Assembly: GCF_001273775.1 (NCBI RefSeq)
Contig: NZ_CP011801.1
Location: forward strand, 4,442,001 to 4,506,000
Reading direction: 5' to 3'
DNA: 64,000 nt
DNA from: Nitrospira moscoviensis
GTDB taxonomy: Bacteria; Nitrospirota; Nitrospiria; Nitrospirales; Nitrospiraceae
The position numbers and the translations under genes are program-made. This document shows positions 49,419 to 58,845 of the stretch, piece by piece (the first letter of the stretch is position 1; each line of letters begins with the position of its first letter). The notes beneath the pieces were generated by a model. That model was not told the DNA's origin. It worked only from the letters and a program-made list of their open reading frames with translations, and made no database searches.

Positions 49419-51047
49419 TCACCACCAGGCTCGTAATCCGAGCATCACCAAGACCCACAACGACACCACGCCGAACTGCGTCAACCGCTCGCCGAGAACG
49501 TGGAGCATCAATTCAAAGGCCAGGAACATCACGATCATTTTGGCCGTGAGGACGCTCAGATTGATGTCCCCTACACGCATCTCCGGCAGGAACGGAATCG
49601 TGAAGGCCAGGAACACCATCAAATAGTCCAGCGGCGTGGTCTGAAAACGCTGCTTCACCCCGAATCGAATGGCCAGCATGATCAAAATGGTCAACCCGAG
49701 AAAAAACACGTTCAGCGCGGTGTGGAGATCCCACGGTTCACCCGGGGCCGGCTGTTCGATCAGGTAAATCACGAACGTGCCTCCGACATAGAGCCCCGTT
49801 CGGATCAAAATCGGCGCGGCCGTCGGCGCCGCCAGCAGCCCCGCTCCCACGACGAACGACAGGCCCGCCGCGACGTATCCCATGTCGGCGGGCACGTGGC
49901 TCGGAAGAAAGACGCCCGCGATGAGGAACAGCGGAACGGCGACACTCAGCAATGTGACCGGCAGCGTCGAGTACCATTCGTCCCCGCGCAGGCCCCGCTC
50001 GTCCGTGTGAGGATGGATCGCGTTCGGCTTGATCGAAGAAAACCGGCCGCCGACTCCTGTCATGAAGAGGGCCAAGATCGCGCACGCGAACAGAGCGTAG
50101 ACCGCGATGACGACGACATCGGATTGCCATCGCAGCGCATAGGCAAGGGCAACCAGCAGGGCCTGAACGGCGTAGATCGAAAGGACCGCTTCGCGGTGCG
50201 ACAATCCGATTCCCAGCAGTTTGTGGTGCACGTGGTTCTTGTCCGCGGCGAAAGGCGAGCGCCTCTCCGCGAGGCGCTGGATCATCACACCCGCCGTATC
50301 GAGAATGGGAAGCCCCCAGATCAGACTCACGAGAGCCGGGCTATACGGTCCCCGCGTAGGATCCGTCAGCACGATGGCGCAGACGCCGAGGTAAAAGCCG
50401 AGAAACTGGCTGCCGGCGTCCCCCATGAAAATCCGCGCGGGATAGGTGTTGAAGCGAAGAAATCCGAGCAGTCCACCGAGCACCGGGACCATCATGCTCA
50501 TCACCACCCAGTCGCCCGCCTGGTAGGCCAGATACGCCATGCCCCCGAAGCTGAGCAACGAGAGTCCGCCCGCCAACCCGTCCAAACCGTCGGCCAGATT
50601 CAAGGCATTGGTGACGGCCACCAGCAGGAACAGGGTGAGCGGGACCGCCGCCCATAGCGGCAGTATCGCGTCGCTGAGAAAGGGCAGGGTGGTCAGATGC
50701 ACGCCCCCCAGCCCGACGACCAGGGCCGCGGCGAGGAGTTGGCCGAGGAACTTGGGCTTATAGCCGAGGCCGACCCGATCGTCCCACGCGCCGAATATCA
50801 AAATGACCGCGCCGCCGAGTAGACCGGCCGTGACGATCTGATCTTTGGGGGCCCACAGCAACATGGCGACGAAGGTGCCCGCCCCGAAGGCGAGTCCCCC
50901 GACCTTTGCGATCGGCGACGGATGAATCTTGCGGCCGCCGGGCAGATCGACGAACTGCAGCCGCCCGGCCGTGGCCATCAGGGCGGGAATCAACGCCATG
51001 CAGATGACGAGAGAACCGATGAAGCTGAAAAACAAAGGTCCGGACAT
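49419..51047 (-). CDS. WecA/MraY-family glycosyl-1-phosphate transferase with C-terminal membrane extension
   Basis: A 542-residue polytopic protein. The first ~350 residues carry WecA/MraY motifs: DLPGGRKIHPSPIAKVGGLA, NALNLADGLDGLAGGLSLLS, RIFMGDAGSQFLGF and the cytoplasmic HVHHKLLGIGLSHREAV loop with its conserved His residues. It should transfer a sugar phosphate to undecaprenyl phosphate to start the repeat unit. The additional ~190 residues with several helices (FVIYLIEQPAPGEP, VFFLGLTILIMLAIR) are not part of the standard family and may couple it to polymer assembly. The start at 51047 was chosen to begin directly before the first helix. Confidence 0.85.
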   Translation of the reverse strand: MSGPLFFSFIGSLVICMALIPALMATAGRLQFVDLPGGRKIHPSPIAKVGGLAFGAGTFVAMLLWAPKDQIVTAGLLGGAVILIFGAWDDRVGLGYKPKFLGQLLAAALVVGLGGVHLTTLPFLSDAILPLWAAVPLTLFLLVAVTNALNLADGLDGLAGGLSLLSFGGMAYLAYQAGDWVVMSMMVPVLGGLLGFLRFNTYPARIFMGDAGSQFLGFYLGVCAIVLTDPTRGPYSPALVSLIWGLPILDTAGVMIQRLAERRSPFAADKNHVHHKLLGIGLSHREAVLSIYAVQALLVALAYALRWQSDVVVIAVYALFACAILALFMTGVGGRFSSIKPNAIHPHTDERGLRGDEWYSTLPVTLLSVAVPLFLIAGVFLPSHVPADMGYVAAGLSFVVGAGLLAAPTAAPILIRTGLYVGGTFVIYLIEQPAPGEPWDLHTALNVFFLGLTILIMLAIRFGVKQRFQTTPLDYLMVFLAFTIPFLPEMRVGDINLSVLTAKMIVMFLAFELMLHVLGERLTQFGVVSLWVLVMLGLRAWW

Positions 51048-51078
51048 GGTGTCGCTTCCGCCTCTTGGAAATAGCGCG

Positions 51079-52722
51079 TCAATCCGGCACGTAACGGGTG
51101 ATGGCCGGCTGGACCGCGCGCACGAAGTCCTGCAACAGGCCGTCCGCGTCATGTTCGTCCTGCCCCGGCCGGACGGCAGCCGCCAGCCGGATGAGGGCGC
51201 CGTCCGTTCGCCCTTTCGTCACGGCATCCCAGAACAGGTACACCTTGACGAGATATTCGTTCGTCAATAGGCGATCCCGTTGCTTGAACCAGTAATACAC
51301 GACCTGTTTCGCGTCGCCCTTCTGGATGGCGACGCGATTGACGGGAAGCAGCGACTGGGACGATCCCTCCATCATCGGGACAGCCACCGTCTGCAAGGAC
51401 GTAATTTCCCACCCGCCGCCGGGAATGCAGGTCCTGGGCGAATGGGCCGACTGGCCTTTGCGCTGTGACTGATAGTAGGCCACGTAGAAGTTCACCGATT
51501 CTCCCCCTGCGCGATAGTCCGCCAGCAGATAATCGTCGAACCGGAGCGCGTCGATGTATTCCCGCTCCAGAGGAAACACCGTGCCCTGCCAACGCTCGAC
51601 TTGAAGCGGAAACCCCAGCAGCGGCTCACGGATCGGGGCCTGTTCCTCGCGCGACATCAGATAGGGCGACGCCATCGCCGTGATCGCCAGCAGTCCCACC
51701 CCGCACAACAGCGGCGCCGGCATCGCGCCCGCGAAGAGGGCCGCCCGGTCGTCCGGCCGCCCTGAACGCTGCGGCGACGGAATGAGCACCAAGTTGGACC
51801 AGGCCGTTCGCTCAGCCGATGTTCCGATCCGCGAGAGGCCCCACATGACGCCGAGCAGAACGGCCAGGCTCATCAGAAAAATCACCCACCCCTCGAAGAG
51901 ATGCAGAAAACCTTCGGCCGCCCCCGCGCCGAAGATGTCCACGAGGACCCCGACCACTCCGATCCGCAGCCCGTTCAAGAGAATCGCGATCGGCATGCTG
52001 CACAGGAACACCGTGAACCGCTTCCAGAGCGGGGCGTGAAACAAGTACGCGCAGAGCAGCGCGAGCGACATCAGGGGGAACAGATACCGGAGGCCGCTGC
52101 AGGCCTCCACGACTTGCAACTGGATCGGACCCAGATCGATCACATTGCCTTCACGGAACGCGGTGACGCCCACGAGCTGCAGACAGCCGACCCCCAGGGC
52201 GGACGAGAGGAGCTGCAGTTGACCCGACAGTCCTTGAAAGAGAAATTGCGGCAGCGGAATCATGGTCAACAGATAGAGCAGCGGGAATCCGGCCGGCCTG
52301 AGGATATCCCGTCCGAACGCCGAGAGCGCGAGCCCGACCAGCATGAGCCAGAAGGACAGTTGCAGCAGGGCATAGACGGTCCCGAACTCTCCCAGCCCGT
52401 ACAGCCCGATGGCCAGCAGCATGATCGGCAAGCCCCACCAGGATCCCCGTCGTTCTATCGATATGATCTGGTCGCGCTTCATCCAGAGGAGAAAGAGGGA
52501 GATAAAGGGGACGAAGAACCCGTGGCCGTAATTCTCGTCCTCACTCCACACCCGAACCATTTCCGACAGGGCATCGAAATAGACCAGGCCCAGCAGCAGC
52601 GGGAGACAGAGACCGTTTGCGATAATCCATGTTCCAGGCCATGTGGCGGACGGGAGCCGCGCCGGTTTGGAGAGAAGCGGCTGAACGATTTTGGACGCCA
52701 CGTCGGAGCCGGAGAGATTCAT
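51079..52722 (-). CDS. Exosortase-EpsI fusion, VPLPA-CTERM type (XrtD-like)
   Basis: A 547-residue membrane protein. The exosortase part (about residues 35-290, eight helices) has the cysteine protease-like triad: Cys208 in VVEACSGLRYLFP, Arg253 in LNGLRIGVVG and His274 in GFLHLFEGW. The EpsI part (about 320-547) is periplasmic, with YYQSQRKGQSAHSPRTCIPGG in its core. Exosortases process C-terminal sorting signals and attach or release exported proteins. Fusion to EpsI and the presence of VPLPA tails at 24935-25441 and 32867-33523 suggest an XrtD-type enzyme. The ATG overlaps the WecG stop (ATGA). Confidence 0.9.
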   Translation of the reverse strand: MNLSGSDVASKIVQPLLSKPARLPSATWPGTWIIANGLCLPLLLGLVYFDALSEMVRVWSEDENYGHGFFVPFISLFLLWMKRDQIISIERRGSWWGLPIMLLAIGLYGLGEFGTVYALLQLSFWLMLVGLALSAFGRDILRPAGFPLLYLLTMIPLPQFLFQGLSGQLQLLSSALGVGCLQLVGVTAFREGNVIDLGPIQLQVVEACSGLRYLFPLMSLALLCAYLFHAPLWKRFTVFLCSMPIAILLNGLRIGVVGVLVDIFGAGAAEGFLHLFEGWVIFLMSLAVLLGVMWGLSRIGTSAERTAWSNLVLIPSPQRSGRPDDRAALFAGAMPAPLLCGVGLLAITAMASPYLMSREEQAPIREPLLGFPLQVERWQGTVFPLEREYIDALRFDDYLLADYRAGGESVNFYVAYYQSQRKGQSAHSPRTCIPGGGWEITSLQTVAVPMMEGSSQSLLPVNRVAIQKGDAKQVVYYWFKQRDRLLTNEYLVKVYLFWDAVTKGRTDGALIRLAAAVRPGQDEHDADGLLQDFVRAVQPAITRYVPD

Positions 52723-53453
52723 CCACACACCCGTTGCTTGAGGATCTGAACGGCAAAGAGCGGCAGCGCAGCCTGGCGGCGAAGTCGCCGGGGGTTGGAC
52801 ACGAGCCGGTAGAACCATTCGAGATGCACGGCGCGGAATGCCGCAGGCGCTCGTCGCACGCGGCCGGCAAGGACGTCGAATGTGCCGCCGACCCCCTGGC
52901 AAATCTTGACCCTCAGACGCGGCACAAATCGGTCCATCCAGTCTTCCTGCTTCGGGCTTCCGAGCGCGACGAAGAGCAGATCGACCTGCAGCCGATTGAT
53001 GCGCTCGATGAAGGCCGGCATCTCGCTGTCGGCGAGGAAGCCGTGCTGCGTTCCGGCCACAATCAGCCCGGGGTACCGCTCGCAGAGGACCTGAGCGGCG
53101 CGTTCGTTGACGTCCGGCGCCGCGCCGAAGAGAAACACGCGGTAGCCGCGACGCGCGGCGAGTTCGCAGAGTCGCGGCATCAATTCCGAACCGGGCACCC
53201 GCCGGAGCCGCCCCAGTCCAAGAATTCTGGCCGCCATGACGACGCCGATGCCGTCGGGAATGAGCACGTTCGCCCTCCGCAACTGCCCGCGTAAAGCCGG
53301 GTCCCGGCGCGCCCGCATGACTTTCTCCGGATTGACCGCCACCACGCTGTGCGGCTTGTCGCCGGCAAGGATCGACGCGGCGAGTTCCACCGTCCGGTCC
53401 ATCGTCAGGCAATCCACCGGCACCCCGAGAATCTCAATGCGTGTGGGCGTCAT
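52719..53453 (-). CDS. WecG/TagA/CpsF-family glycosyltransferase
   Basis: A 244-residue GT26 enzyme. Motifs are VAVNPEKVMRARRDPALRG, LIPDGIGVVMAARI, RVFLFGAAPDVNERAAQVL, LLFVALGSPKQEDWMDR and CQGVGGTFDVLAGRVRRAP. It adds the second sugar, typically ManNAc or ManNAcA, to the lipid-linked primer made by the WecA-like enzyme. Its start lies inside the 3' end of the heparinase-like gene (20-base overlap) and it overlaps the exosortase start, so translation is tightly coupled. Confidence 0.92.
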   Translation of the reverse strand: MTPTRIEILGVPVDCLTMDRTVELAASILAGDKPHSVVAVNPEKVMRARRDPALRGQLRRANVLIPDGIGVVMAARILGLGRLRRVPGSELMPRLCELAARRGYRVFLFGAAPDVNERAAQVLCERYPGLIVAGTQHGFLADSEMPAFIERINRLQVDLLFVALGSPKQEDWMDRFVPRLRVKICQGVGGTFDVLAGRVRRAPAAFRAVHLEWFYRLVSNPRRLRRQAALPLFAVQILKQRVCG

Positions 53454-55386
53454 CCATCACCGTTCTCAAGCGTGACACAGCGGCCTGTCGCCCTGCCCCG
53501 TCCGCATCTCCCATGGCCACACAGGTCACGAACTCGTGCGGAAGAGTCCCGCGCCGGCTCATGCGCAGCGTATCCATCGGTTCTTTGGCTCCATAGAACG
53601 ACGACCGCCAACCGATGATCGGAGCGGTCTGCCCGCGATGAACGGCCACCGCGCCGCCTTCAACCATCAGCCGCAGTCCGCCTATCGATCCGTCCAACAT
53701 ATACCCGTCACCGTCGGGAACCGGCGTGAGTCCGAGATGCCAGTTCACTTCCAGGTCATGGGTTCCTGACCCCGTCAGCCGGTCCAAGATGACCCACAAT
53801 CCGGGGGGACGATAGAGGATGCCGCGCCAATGGACGACGCCTGTTCGGGCCAGATACCCGTCATGCATCGCGATCAGGATGGTGTCCCCGCCCGCGCATT
53901 CTTTGCAGGTCAGCAGGCGCGACGTGTACGGCGACGACCACTGAAATGCCGTCTCCTGGACCGCTTGATCGAGCCCGTCGACGACGACCGTGTTATGGGC
54001 CCTCGTGCCGCGAAAATATTTCCGCCATTCCGGATGCCCCGTGTAGGTGTACGTGCCCGGGTCGACCAGCACCTCTTGCCCGCCAGTTCGAAGCAGGACC
54101 GCAAGCGCATCGGCGTGCCCATGCGCATAGCAGGGCGCCATACCCAGCGGGCCGTGGTCCAGGATCAACCGGGTCCCCGACGAACCGGCCGGCTCCAGCA
54201 CGGTATAACCGGATGCCTCGAAGGTCGTGAGTCCCGTTGCGCGGCCGGAGACCGCCGGAGTGAAATCGAGCACCGGGCCGAGCGCATATCCGCCGTCGCC
54301 GTCCCCGATCGACAGGAGCGCGCCGGCCTCGTCCGTCATGGCGGCGAGAAAACTCCGGCTCCGGGTCACGGCCTGTTCGAGACCGTCTGGAACCGGTTCA
54401 CCGCGCGCATCAAGAAGCGCCGAGGCCAGATGAAACAGATCCGATACAAAGCGGAGATAGCAGAGCCCCTGCTCGATGCCTCCCCCGTCGGCCAAGACCT
54501 GGTGCGAGGATTCGGACTCCAGCAGCGTGAGTCCGGCCATGCGCCACCTCGACGCATGGGGCATCTCCGGAAAGAGGAGGCCGGCATACAGCAACGCCGT
54601 CGCCTCGGCGATCGTGTGATTGCCCAGAGAGGAATGGAGCGACACCCGCTGCCGGATCAAAGCGGCATGGCCCTCGACGAGCCGAACGACAGCCAGCCAA
54701 ACCCGCTCAGGCCGCCGGAGCCACGGCCTGACCTGGTCGAACGCATGGCAGACCGCGAGAAGCCGGAGCCCGCATTCCATCGCGGAGATGTAGTGCACCC
54801 CCGTGAGATAGGGATTGGCATTGATCCAGGAGAGAAACTGCGCTTCCATCAGCCCGACCGCCCGCTCGCGCAGCGCCGCCGGCCCCTCCACCGCGATCCG
54901 CGCCAGCGTCACCAGTTGCTGAAGTCGGGACGGCTCCCACACCCGACGGACATCGCCGAAGGTGTTTCCTTCGCGGTACGGGATTGATCCGAAAAACCGC
55001 GCCGGCCAGGTCCGTCCCGTATCGGGGGCGGTATGCCACACATCCGGCTCGTCGTCCCACCGCCAGTTCCATCCGCCCTCGGGCAATCCGCCAGCCAGCA
55101 CGCGATTACAGATTCCCGGATCGAGGTGCGCCCGGTAGATCCATATCGGCAACTGCGGCTCCATCGCCCGACAGAAACGATAGCCGCGCGCCTCGAGCCG
55201 GTTGGCCGGCGCCGCCGCCAACCCGAGATGGTGCCGGATCGACAGGACGGCCAGCCCGCATTGCGAACCGAGGCGGGTCAAGACTTCGCCCGGCTGCATC
55301 ACGCTCAGACGCTTGGCATACCAGGAGAGGGGCCGTCCCGAGATCGTGGCTGTCGGTGAGTCAGGAATGAACATGTCAGACGTCAT
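53434..55386 (-). CDS. Heparinase II/III-family polysaccharide lyase-like protein
   Basis: A 650-residue protein with an alpha-helical toroid N-terminal half (YISAMECGLRLLAVCHAFDQ, SLHSSLGNHTIAEATALLYA) and a heparinase II/III-like beta half (YAHGHADALAVLLRTGGQEV, FRGTRAHNTVVVDGLDQ). Enzymes of this type are routine in exosortase polysaccharide loci and either trim the polymer or edit uronic acid units. No signal peptide is obvious, so location is uncertain. The start at 55386 overlaps the preceding gene by 11 bases; the Met at 55374 is an alternative. Confidence 0.85.
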   Translation of the reverse strand: MTSDMFIPDSPTATISGRPLSWYAKRLSVMQPGEVLTRLGSQCGLAVLSIRHHLGLAAAPANRLEARGYRFCRAMEPQLPIWIYRAHLDPGICNRVLAGGLPEGGWNWRWDDEPDVWHTAPDTGRTWPARFFGSIPYREGNTFGDVRRVWEPSRLQQLVTLARIAVEGPAALRERAVGLMEAQFLSWINANPYLTGVHYISAMECGLRLLAVCHAFDQVRPWLRRPERVWLAVVRLVEGHAALIRQRVSLHSSLGNHTIAEATALLYAGLLFPEMPHASRWRMAGLTLLESESSHQVLADGGGIEQGLCYLRFVSDLFHLASALLDARGEPVPDGLEQAVTRSRSFLAAMTDEAGALLSIGDGDGGYALGPVLDFTPAVSGRATGLTTFEASGYTVLEPAGSSGTRLILDHGPLGMAPCYAHGHADALAVLLRTGGQEVLVDPGTYTYTGHPEWRKYFRGTRAHNTVVVDGLDQAVQETAFQWSSPYTSRLLTCKECAGGDTILIAMHDGYLARTGVVHWRGILYRPPGLWVILDRLTGSGTHDLEVNWHLGLTPVPDGDGYMLDGSIGGLRLMVEGGAVAVHRGQTAPIIGWRSSFYGAKEPMDTLRMSRRGTLPHEFVTCVAMGDADGAGRQAAVSRLRTVMDDAHTH

Positions 55387-57526
55387 ACACGGCCCCGGTT
55401 TTCAAACCGGCGGCCGCAAGAAGACAGGCGCGTGTGACGGCGTAGATGTCTTCGAATTGCATCGACGGCGCACCGCCCTGCGCGACGGCCTGCGTGAACC
55501 CGCGCATTTCCCGATCGAAGCCCTTATCGCGGACGCCGGTCTTGTGCCTCGTCCGTTTCCCATGCGAGTAGAACTCCGTTAGCGCGAAGTCGTCCAAGGT
55601 CACCGCTTTGCCGTCCCCGAACGCCTCGAAACGCTCCTTGGGCAGGGCGGTATCGCCGCCCGCCGTGTAGATGACCGTGCCGATCGAGCCGTCCTTGAAC
55701 GTCAACGAGAGCATGCACTGATCCTCCGCCATCCCGGACGTATGGCTGCCGATGCGGACGGCGTGGACCGAAATGGGACGGGCGCCGCAGACGGCCTGCA
55801 TGAAGTCGACGAAGTGACAGACCTCTCCGACGATTCGTCCTCCACCGACCTGAGGGTCCTGGATCCAATGGGTCGGCGAAATCGCCCCGGCATTGACGCG
55901 GTAGACCATCACGAGCGGATTTCTACGGTCCCGGAAAAAGTCGATGACCTTCGCGCCGTGGGACGAATAGCGCCGATTGAATCCCACCCAGAGCTGCAGC
56001 CCCGTCGCGGCGCTGCCGGTATATTGCTCGGCAATCAAATCGAGTTCCTGCTCCGTGAGACACAAGGGCTTTTCGACAAACACATGTTTGCCCGCCCTCA
56101 GGGCCTCGCACACGATCTCCGCATGCGTGTTGTGGCGGGTGGCGATCAACACGGCATTGACGGCGTCGTCGCGAAGGACGGCTCGAAAATCGGTCGTGCA
56201 GGAGGCAGCCTGGAGTTTTTCCCCCATCCTCTTTGCGGTGATGCCCGATCCCGTGCAAACGGCCGCAATAGTTACATCCGGCAGGCGGGACAGCGACGGC
56301 AGCAACATGTCCCGCGCGTGCTGGCCTGCTCCGATGATTCCCATCCTGACCGGCCCGGCCGGGCGCGCCCCTTTGAGCGGGAGCACGGAGGGACCAGAAC
56401 GACCGGCTGCCGTTGGATAGGAAATCAGCATGCCGAGGCAGGCACTCGAACTTTGAGCTAAACGCTCATAGGCCGTTTCGGCCTGATCGATCGGATGGCG
56501 GTCCGTGACAAGACGCGCCACGTTGATTTTTTTCTGCGCGAGCACATCGAGGAACGCCTCCATGTTGCGCTGTTCCGTCCAGCGCACATACCCGAACGGA
56601 TAATCGCGGCCCTCTTCCTCGTACGAGCGGTCGTACCGGCCGGGGCCGTAGGACATCGAAAGCCGGACCTCGAGTTCCTTCCTGTAGTAAGGCTCGCGCG
56701 GCAGCGTCATGCCGACGGCGCCCACGACGACGACCCGCCCTTTTTGCCGGGCGATGTGTCCGGCCGCTTCCACCGGCAAGTCCGACTTGGTGCTCGCCGT
56801 GATGATCACGCCGTCGACCCCCCGCCCCTCGCTGAACGCCTCCGCGGCTGCTGACAAATCGGCCGGCCCGGTCGTGCAATCGGCGCCCAGCTCCGCGGCC
56901 AGCTCCTGTCGCGACCGGTCAAGGTCGGATCCCAACACGCGACATCCGGACGCCTTCAGCAGTTGCACGGTCAGTTGTCCCAGCAGCCCCAACCCGATCA
57001 CGGCGACACGTTCGCCCAATCGCGGCTCGAGCTGCCTGAGGCCTTGCAGAGCGATCGCTCCCAACGTGACGAACGAGGCGTCTTCGAAACTCACACCGTC
57101 GGGCACCTTCGCGCAGAGGTGCTTCGGCACGGAGACGATCTCGGCATGCGACGCGTAGTTCTGGCCGGCGCAGGCGACGCGATCGCCGGCAGCCAGGCCC
57201 GCTATTCCCCGGCCGACCTCCAGCACGACGCCGGCGCAGCTATAGCCGAGCGCGGCGGGATGCTCGAGGCGATCGGACACGCGGCGCATCGTGGCGAGCA
57301 ATCCGTCCTTTTGAACGGCGGCGAATACTTTCTTCGCCATCTCAGGGCGCTCCAGCGCCTTGCCCAGCAGGGTTTTCTGCGCCACCTGGACGGTCGATCG
57401 CTCGGTGCCCGGGCTGATCAACGAGAAACGGTTGGCCACCAGCACCTGCCCGGCGGAGACAACGGGGGCGGGGACCGATTCGACTTTCAAGACGCCGGTT
57501 CTAAAATTCTGGATGACTTGTTTCAT
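55376..57526 (-). CDS. Bi-domain oxidoreductase (zinc-type dehydrogenase + Gfo/Idh/MocA)
   Basis: A 716-residue fusion. Residues 1-370 form a medium-chain dehydrogenase (FSLISPGTERSTVQVAQKTL, ALGYSCAGVVLEVGRGIAGL, VAVIGLGLLGQLTVQLLKAS). Residues about 390-716 form a Gfo/Idh/MocA dehydrogenase (MGIIGAGQHARDMLLPSL, LRAGKHVFVEKPLCLTEQEL, GRIVGEVCHFVDFMQAVCGA). Such fusions occur with heparinase-like genes in polysaccharide loci and probably make a modified sugar nucleotide. It is the first gene of the long minus-strand EPS run; a Pho-type array lies 85 bases upstream. Confidence 0.85.
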   Translation of the reverse strand: MKQVIQNFRTGVLKVESVPAPVVSAGQVLVANRFSLISPGTERSTVQVAQKTLLGKALERPEMAKKVFAAVQKDGLLATMRRVSDRLEHPAALGYSCAGVVLEVGRGIAGLAAGDRVACAGQNYASHAEIVSVPKHLCAKVPDGVSFEDASFVTLGAIALQGLRQLEPRLGERVAVIGLGLLGQLTVQLLKASGCRVLGSDLDRSRQELAAELGADCTTGPADLSAAAEAFSEGRGVDGVIITASTKSDLPVEAAGHIARQKGRVVVVGAVGMTLPREPYYRKELEVRLSMSYGPGRYDRSYEEEGRDYPFGYVRWTEQRNMEAFLDVLAQKKINVARLVTDRHPIDQAETAYERLAQSSSACLGMLISYPTAAGRSGPSVLPLKGARPAGPVRMGIIGAGQHARDMLLPSLSRLPDVTIAAVCTGSGITAKRMGEKLQAASCTTDFRAVLRDDAVNAVLIATRHNTHAEIVCEALRAGKHVFVEKPLCLTEQELDLIAEQYTGSAATGLQLWVGFNRRYSSHGAKVIDFFRDRRNPLVMVYRVNAGAISPTHWIQDPQVGGGRIVGEVCHFVDFMQAVCGARPISVHAVRIGSHTSGMAEDQCMLSLTFKDGSIGTVIYTAGGDTALPKERFEAFGDGKAVTLDDFALTEFYSHGKRTRHKTGVRDKGFDREMRGFTQAVAQGGAPSMQFEDIYAVTRACLLAAAGLKTGAVYDV

Positions 57527-57611
57527 ACCGGAGGCTCATAGGCTGTGACGAAGACTGCAGCGGGAATGCGAAAGTGTACTCCAGGGGATATTTTCGGGTG
57601 GGTACACAAAG

Positions 57612-57639
57612 TTCAAGATTGAGTTAACTAATTGTTAAA
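57612..57639 (-). promoter_or_regulatory. Pho-box-like array before the EPS operon
   Basis: TTCAAG (57612), GTTAAC (57623) and GTTAAA (57634) at 11-base steps, 85 bases upstream of the first EPS gene. Together with flanking bases it is nearly identical to the array at 58671-58698. The rest of the 57527-57863 gap holds nothing recognised. Confidence 0.6.
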
Positions 57640-57863
57640 CCGGCGGCGACCCAGACGCCGTCAGCTGCCGAAGATGGAGGGAGGAAAGAGAAGCAGACGG
57701 TCTGCTAAACAGCGGAAAGATGAAGCAACATCGTCCGATCTGTAAGGTAGAGAACGCCGGCTCGGCTGTATACAGGGAAGGTTATCCTATCAGAACGCTC
57801 CGGAGGGACAATGGGCGCTCCTTGTGATCGCCGGCTCCACAGAAATCCGCAGAACGCCCTTCC

Positions 57864-58523
57864 TCATCGCTTGACCGCTGCAAGGTTCAGAGAAAACGCG
57901 TTGCAGGAGTCGTCTTTGATGCCTAGCGTGTAGGGTTCTTCTTTGAAATAACTCAGCCGCGCTTTCACTTGAAAGCCGCATTCATGAAGGAGCCCGCGCA
58001 GACTTGCTTCCGAGAAGACCATCTTGTGTCGGAATTCAGCCGGCAGGTCTAATGCGAATAGCCCATTGATCCATCCGTTCTTCAGCGTCCTTTCATCCAG
58101 CGCCAACCCTTTCGGCCAGAGCACGGTTCTCCACGCCAGCGCTTCGTAGAACGGCACGCACACGATCAGATATCCGCCGGGCTTGAGGACTCGACGCCAC
58201 TCGGCGAGAACCGAGCGGCAATCCTTCAGGTCGAAATGTTCGAGGATATGGCTCGCGCGGATCAAGTCATATTCATTGTCACCGGCAAAAGCCAACGAGG
58301 TGGCGTTGGACACAATGTCCGGCTTGAATTTCTCCTGCACGTCCACATTGATATACGTCGGCAGTCGGTGGACTGAGCAGCCTAGATTGAGCTTCTTGGA
58401 GGACCGATACACTTCGAGCGGAATCGCCGATGTCCGAACCGAGACCAGTCGACTGCACAGGCGATTCCAGGCAGGTGTTTTTTCTATCGTCATTCCAATA
58501 AGAGCGCTTATCAATCCCGCCAT
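57864..58523 (-). CDS. Class I SAM-dependent methyltransferase
   Basis: A 219-residue methyltransferase: motif I KKLNLGCSVHRLPTYINVDV, motif II region YDLIRASHILEHFDLKD and VLKPGGYLIVCVPFYEALAW. Enzymes of this subtype in polysaccharide clusters usually methylate a sugar or lipid carrier intermediate. The substrate is unknown. It is transcribed toward the EPS operon and has its own Pho-type array upstream. Confidence 0.8.
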   Translation of the reverse strand: MAGLISALIGMTIEKTPAWNRLCSRLVSVRTSAIPLEVYRSSKKLNLGCSVHRLPTYINVDVQEKFKPDIVSNATSLAFAGDNEYDLIRASHILEHFDLKDCRSVLAEWRRVLKPGGYLIVCVPFYEALAWRTVLWPKGLALDERTLKNGWINGLFALDLPAEFRHKMVFSEASLRGLLHECGFQVKARLSYFKEEPYTLGIKDDSCNAFSLNLAAVKR

Positions 58524-58670
58524 GAGTATTCTCCAGGTACAGCACTCGCACTTGGAGCCCAGTGTCAGACGCAGATGACCAAGGAACAGATTCCACTGCT
58601 AACAGCCATTCGCGCCTTCAGAAGGCGTGGAAGTCTAGCGCATGGTAGGTGTTCGACGGGACACGCAAAG

Positions 58671-58698
58671 ATCAAGATTGAGTTAACTGATTGTTAAT
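58671..58698 (-). promoter_or_regulatory. Pho-box-like array before the methyltransferase
   Basis: ATCAAG (58671), GTTAAC (58682) and GTTAAT (58693) at 11-base steps, 147 bases before the start at 58523. The surrounding 30 bases repeat the array at 57612-57639. No gene was seen in the rest of the 58524-58845 gap. Confidence 0.55.
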
Positions 58699-58845
58699 GG
58701 ACTCAAGCGAGGGCAAATCCGCCCGCCGAAGACCAGTCTCTCAACTCATTGACATGCTGGAGGGAACGTCCAAGGAGGCATAGTGCGCGGGCGATTCCAA
58801 ACGGACTACGAGAGACGAGTTTTTCGCATCTGTACCCGCTAACCA

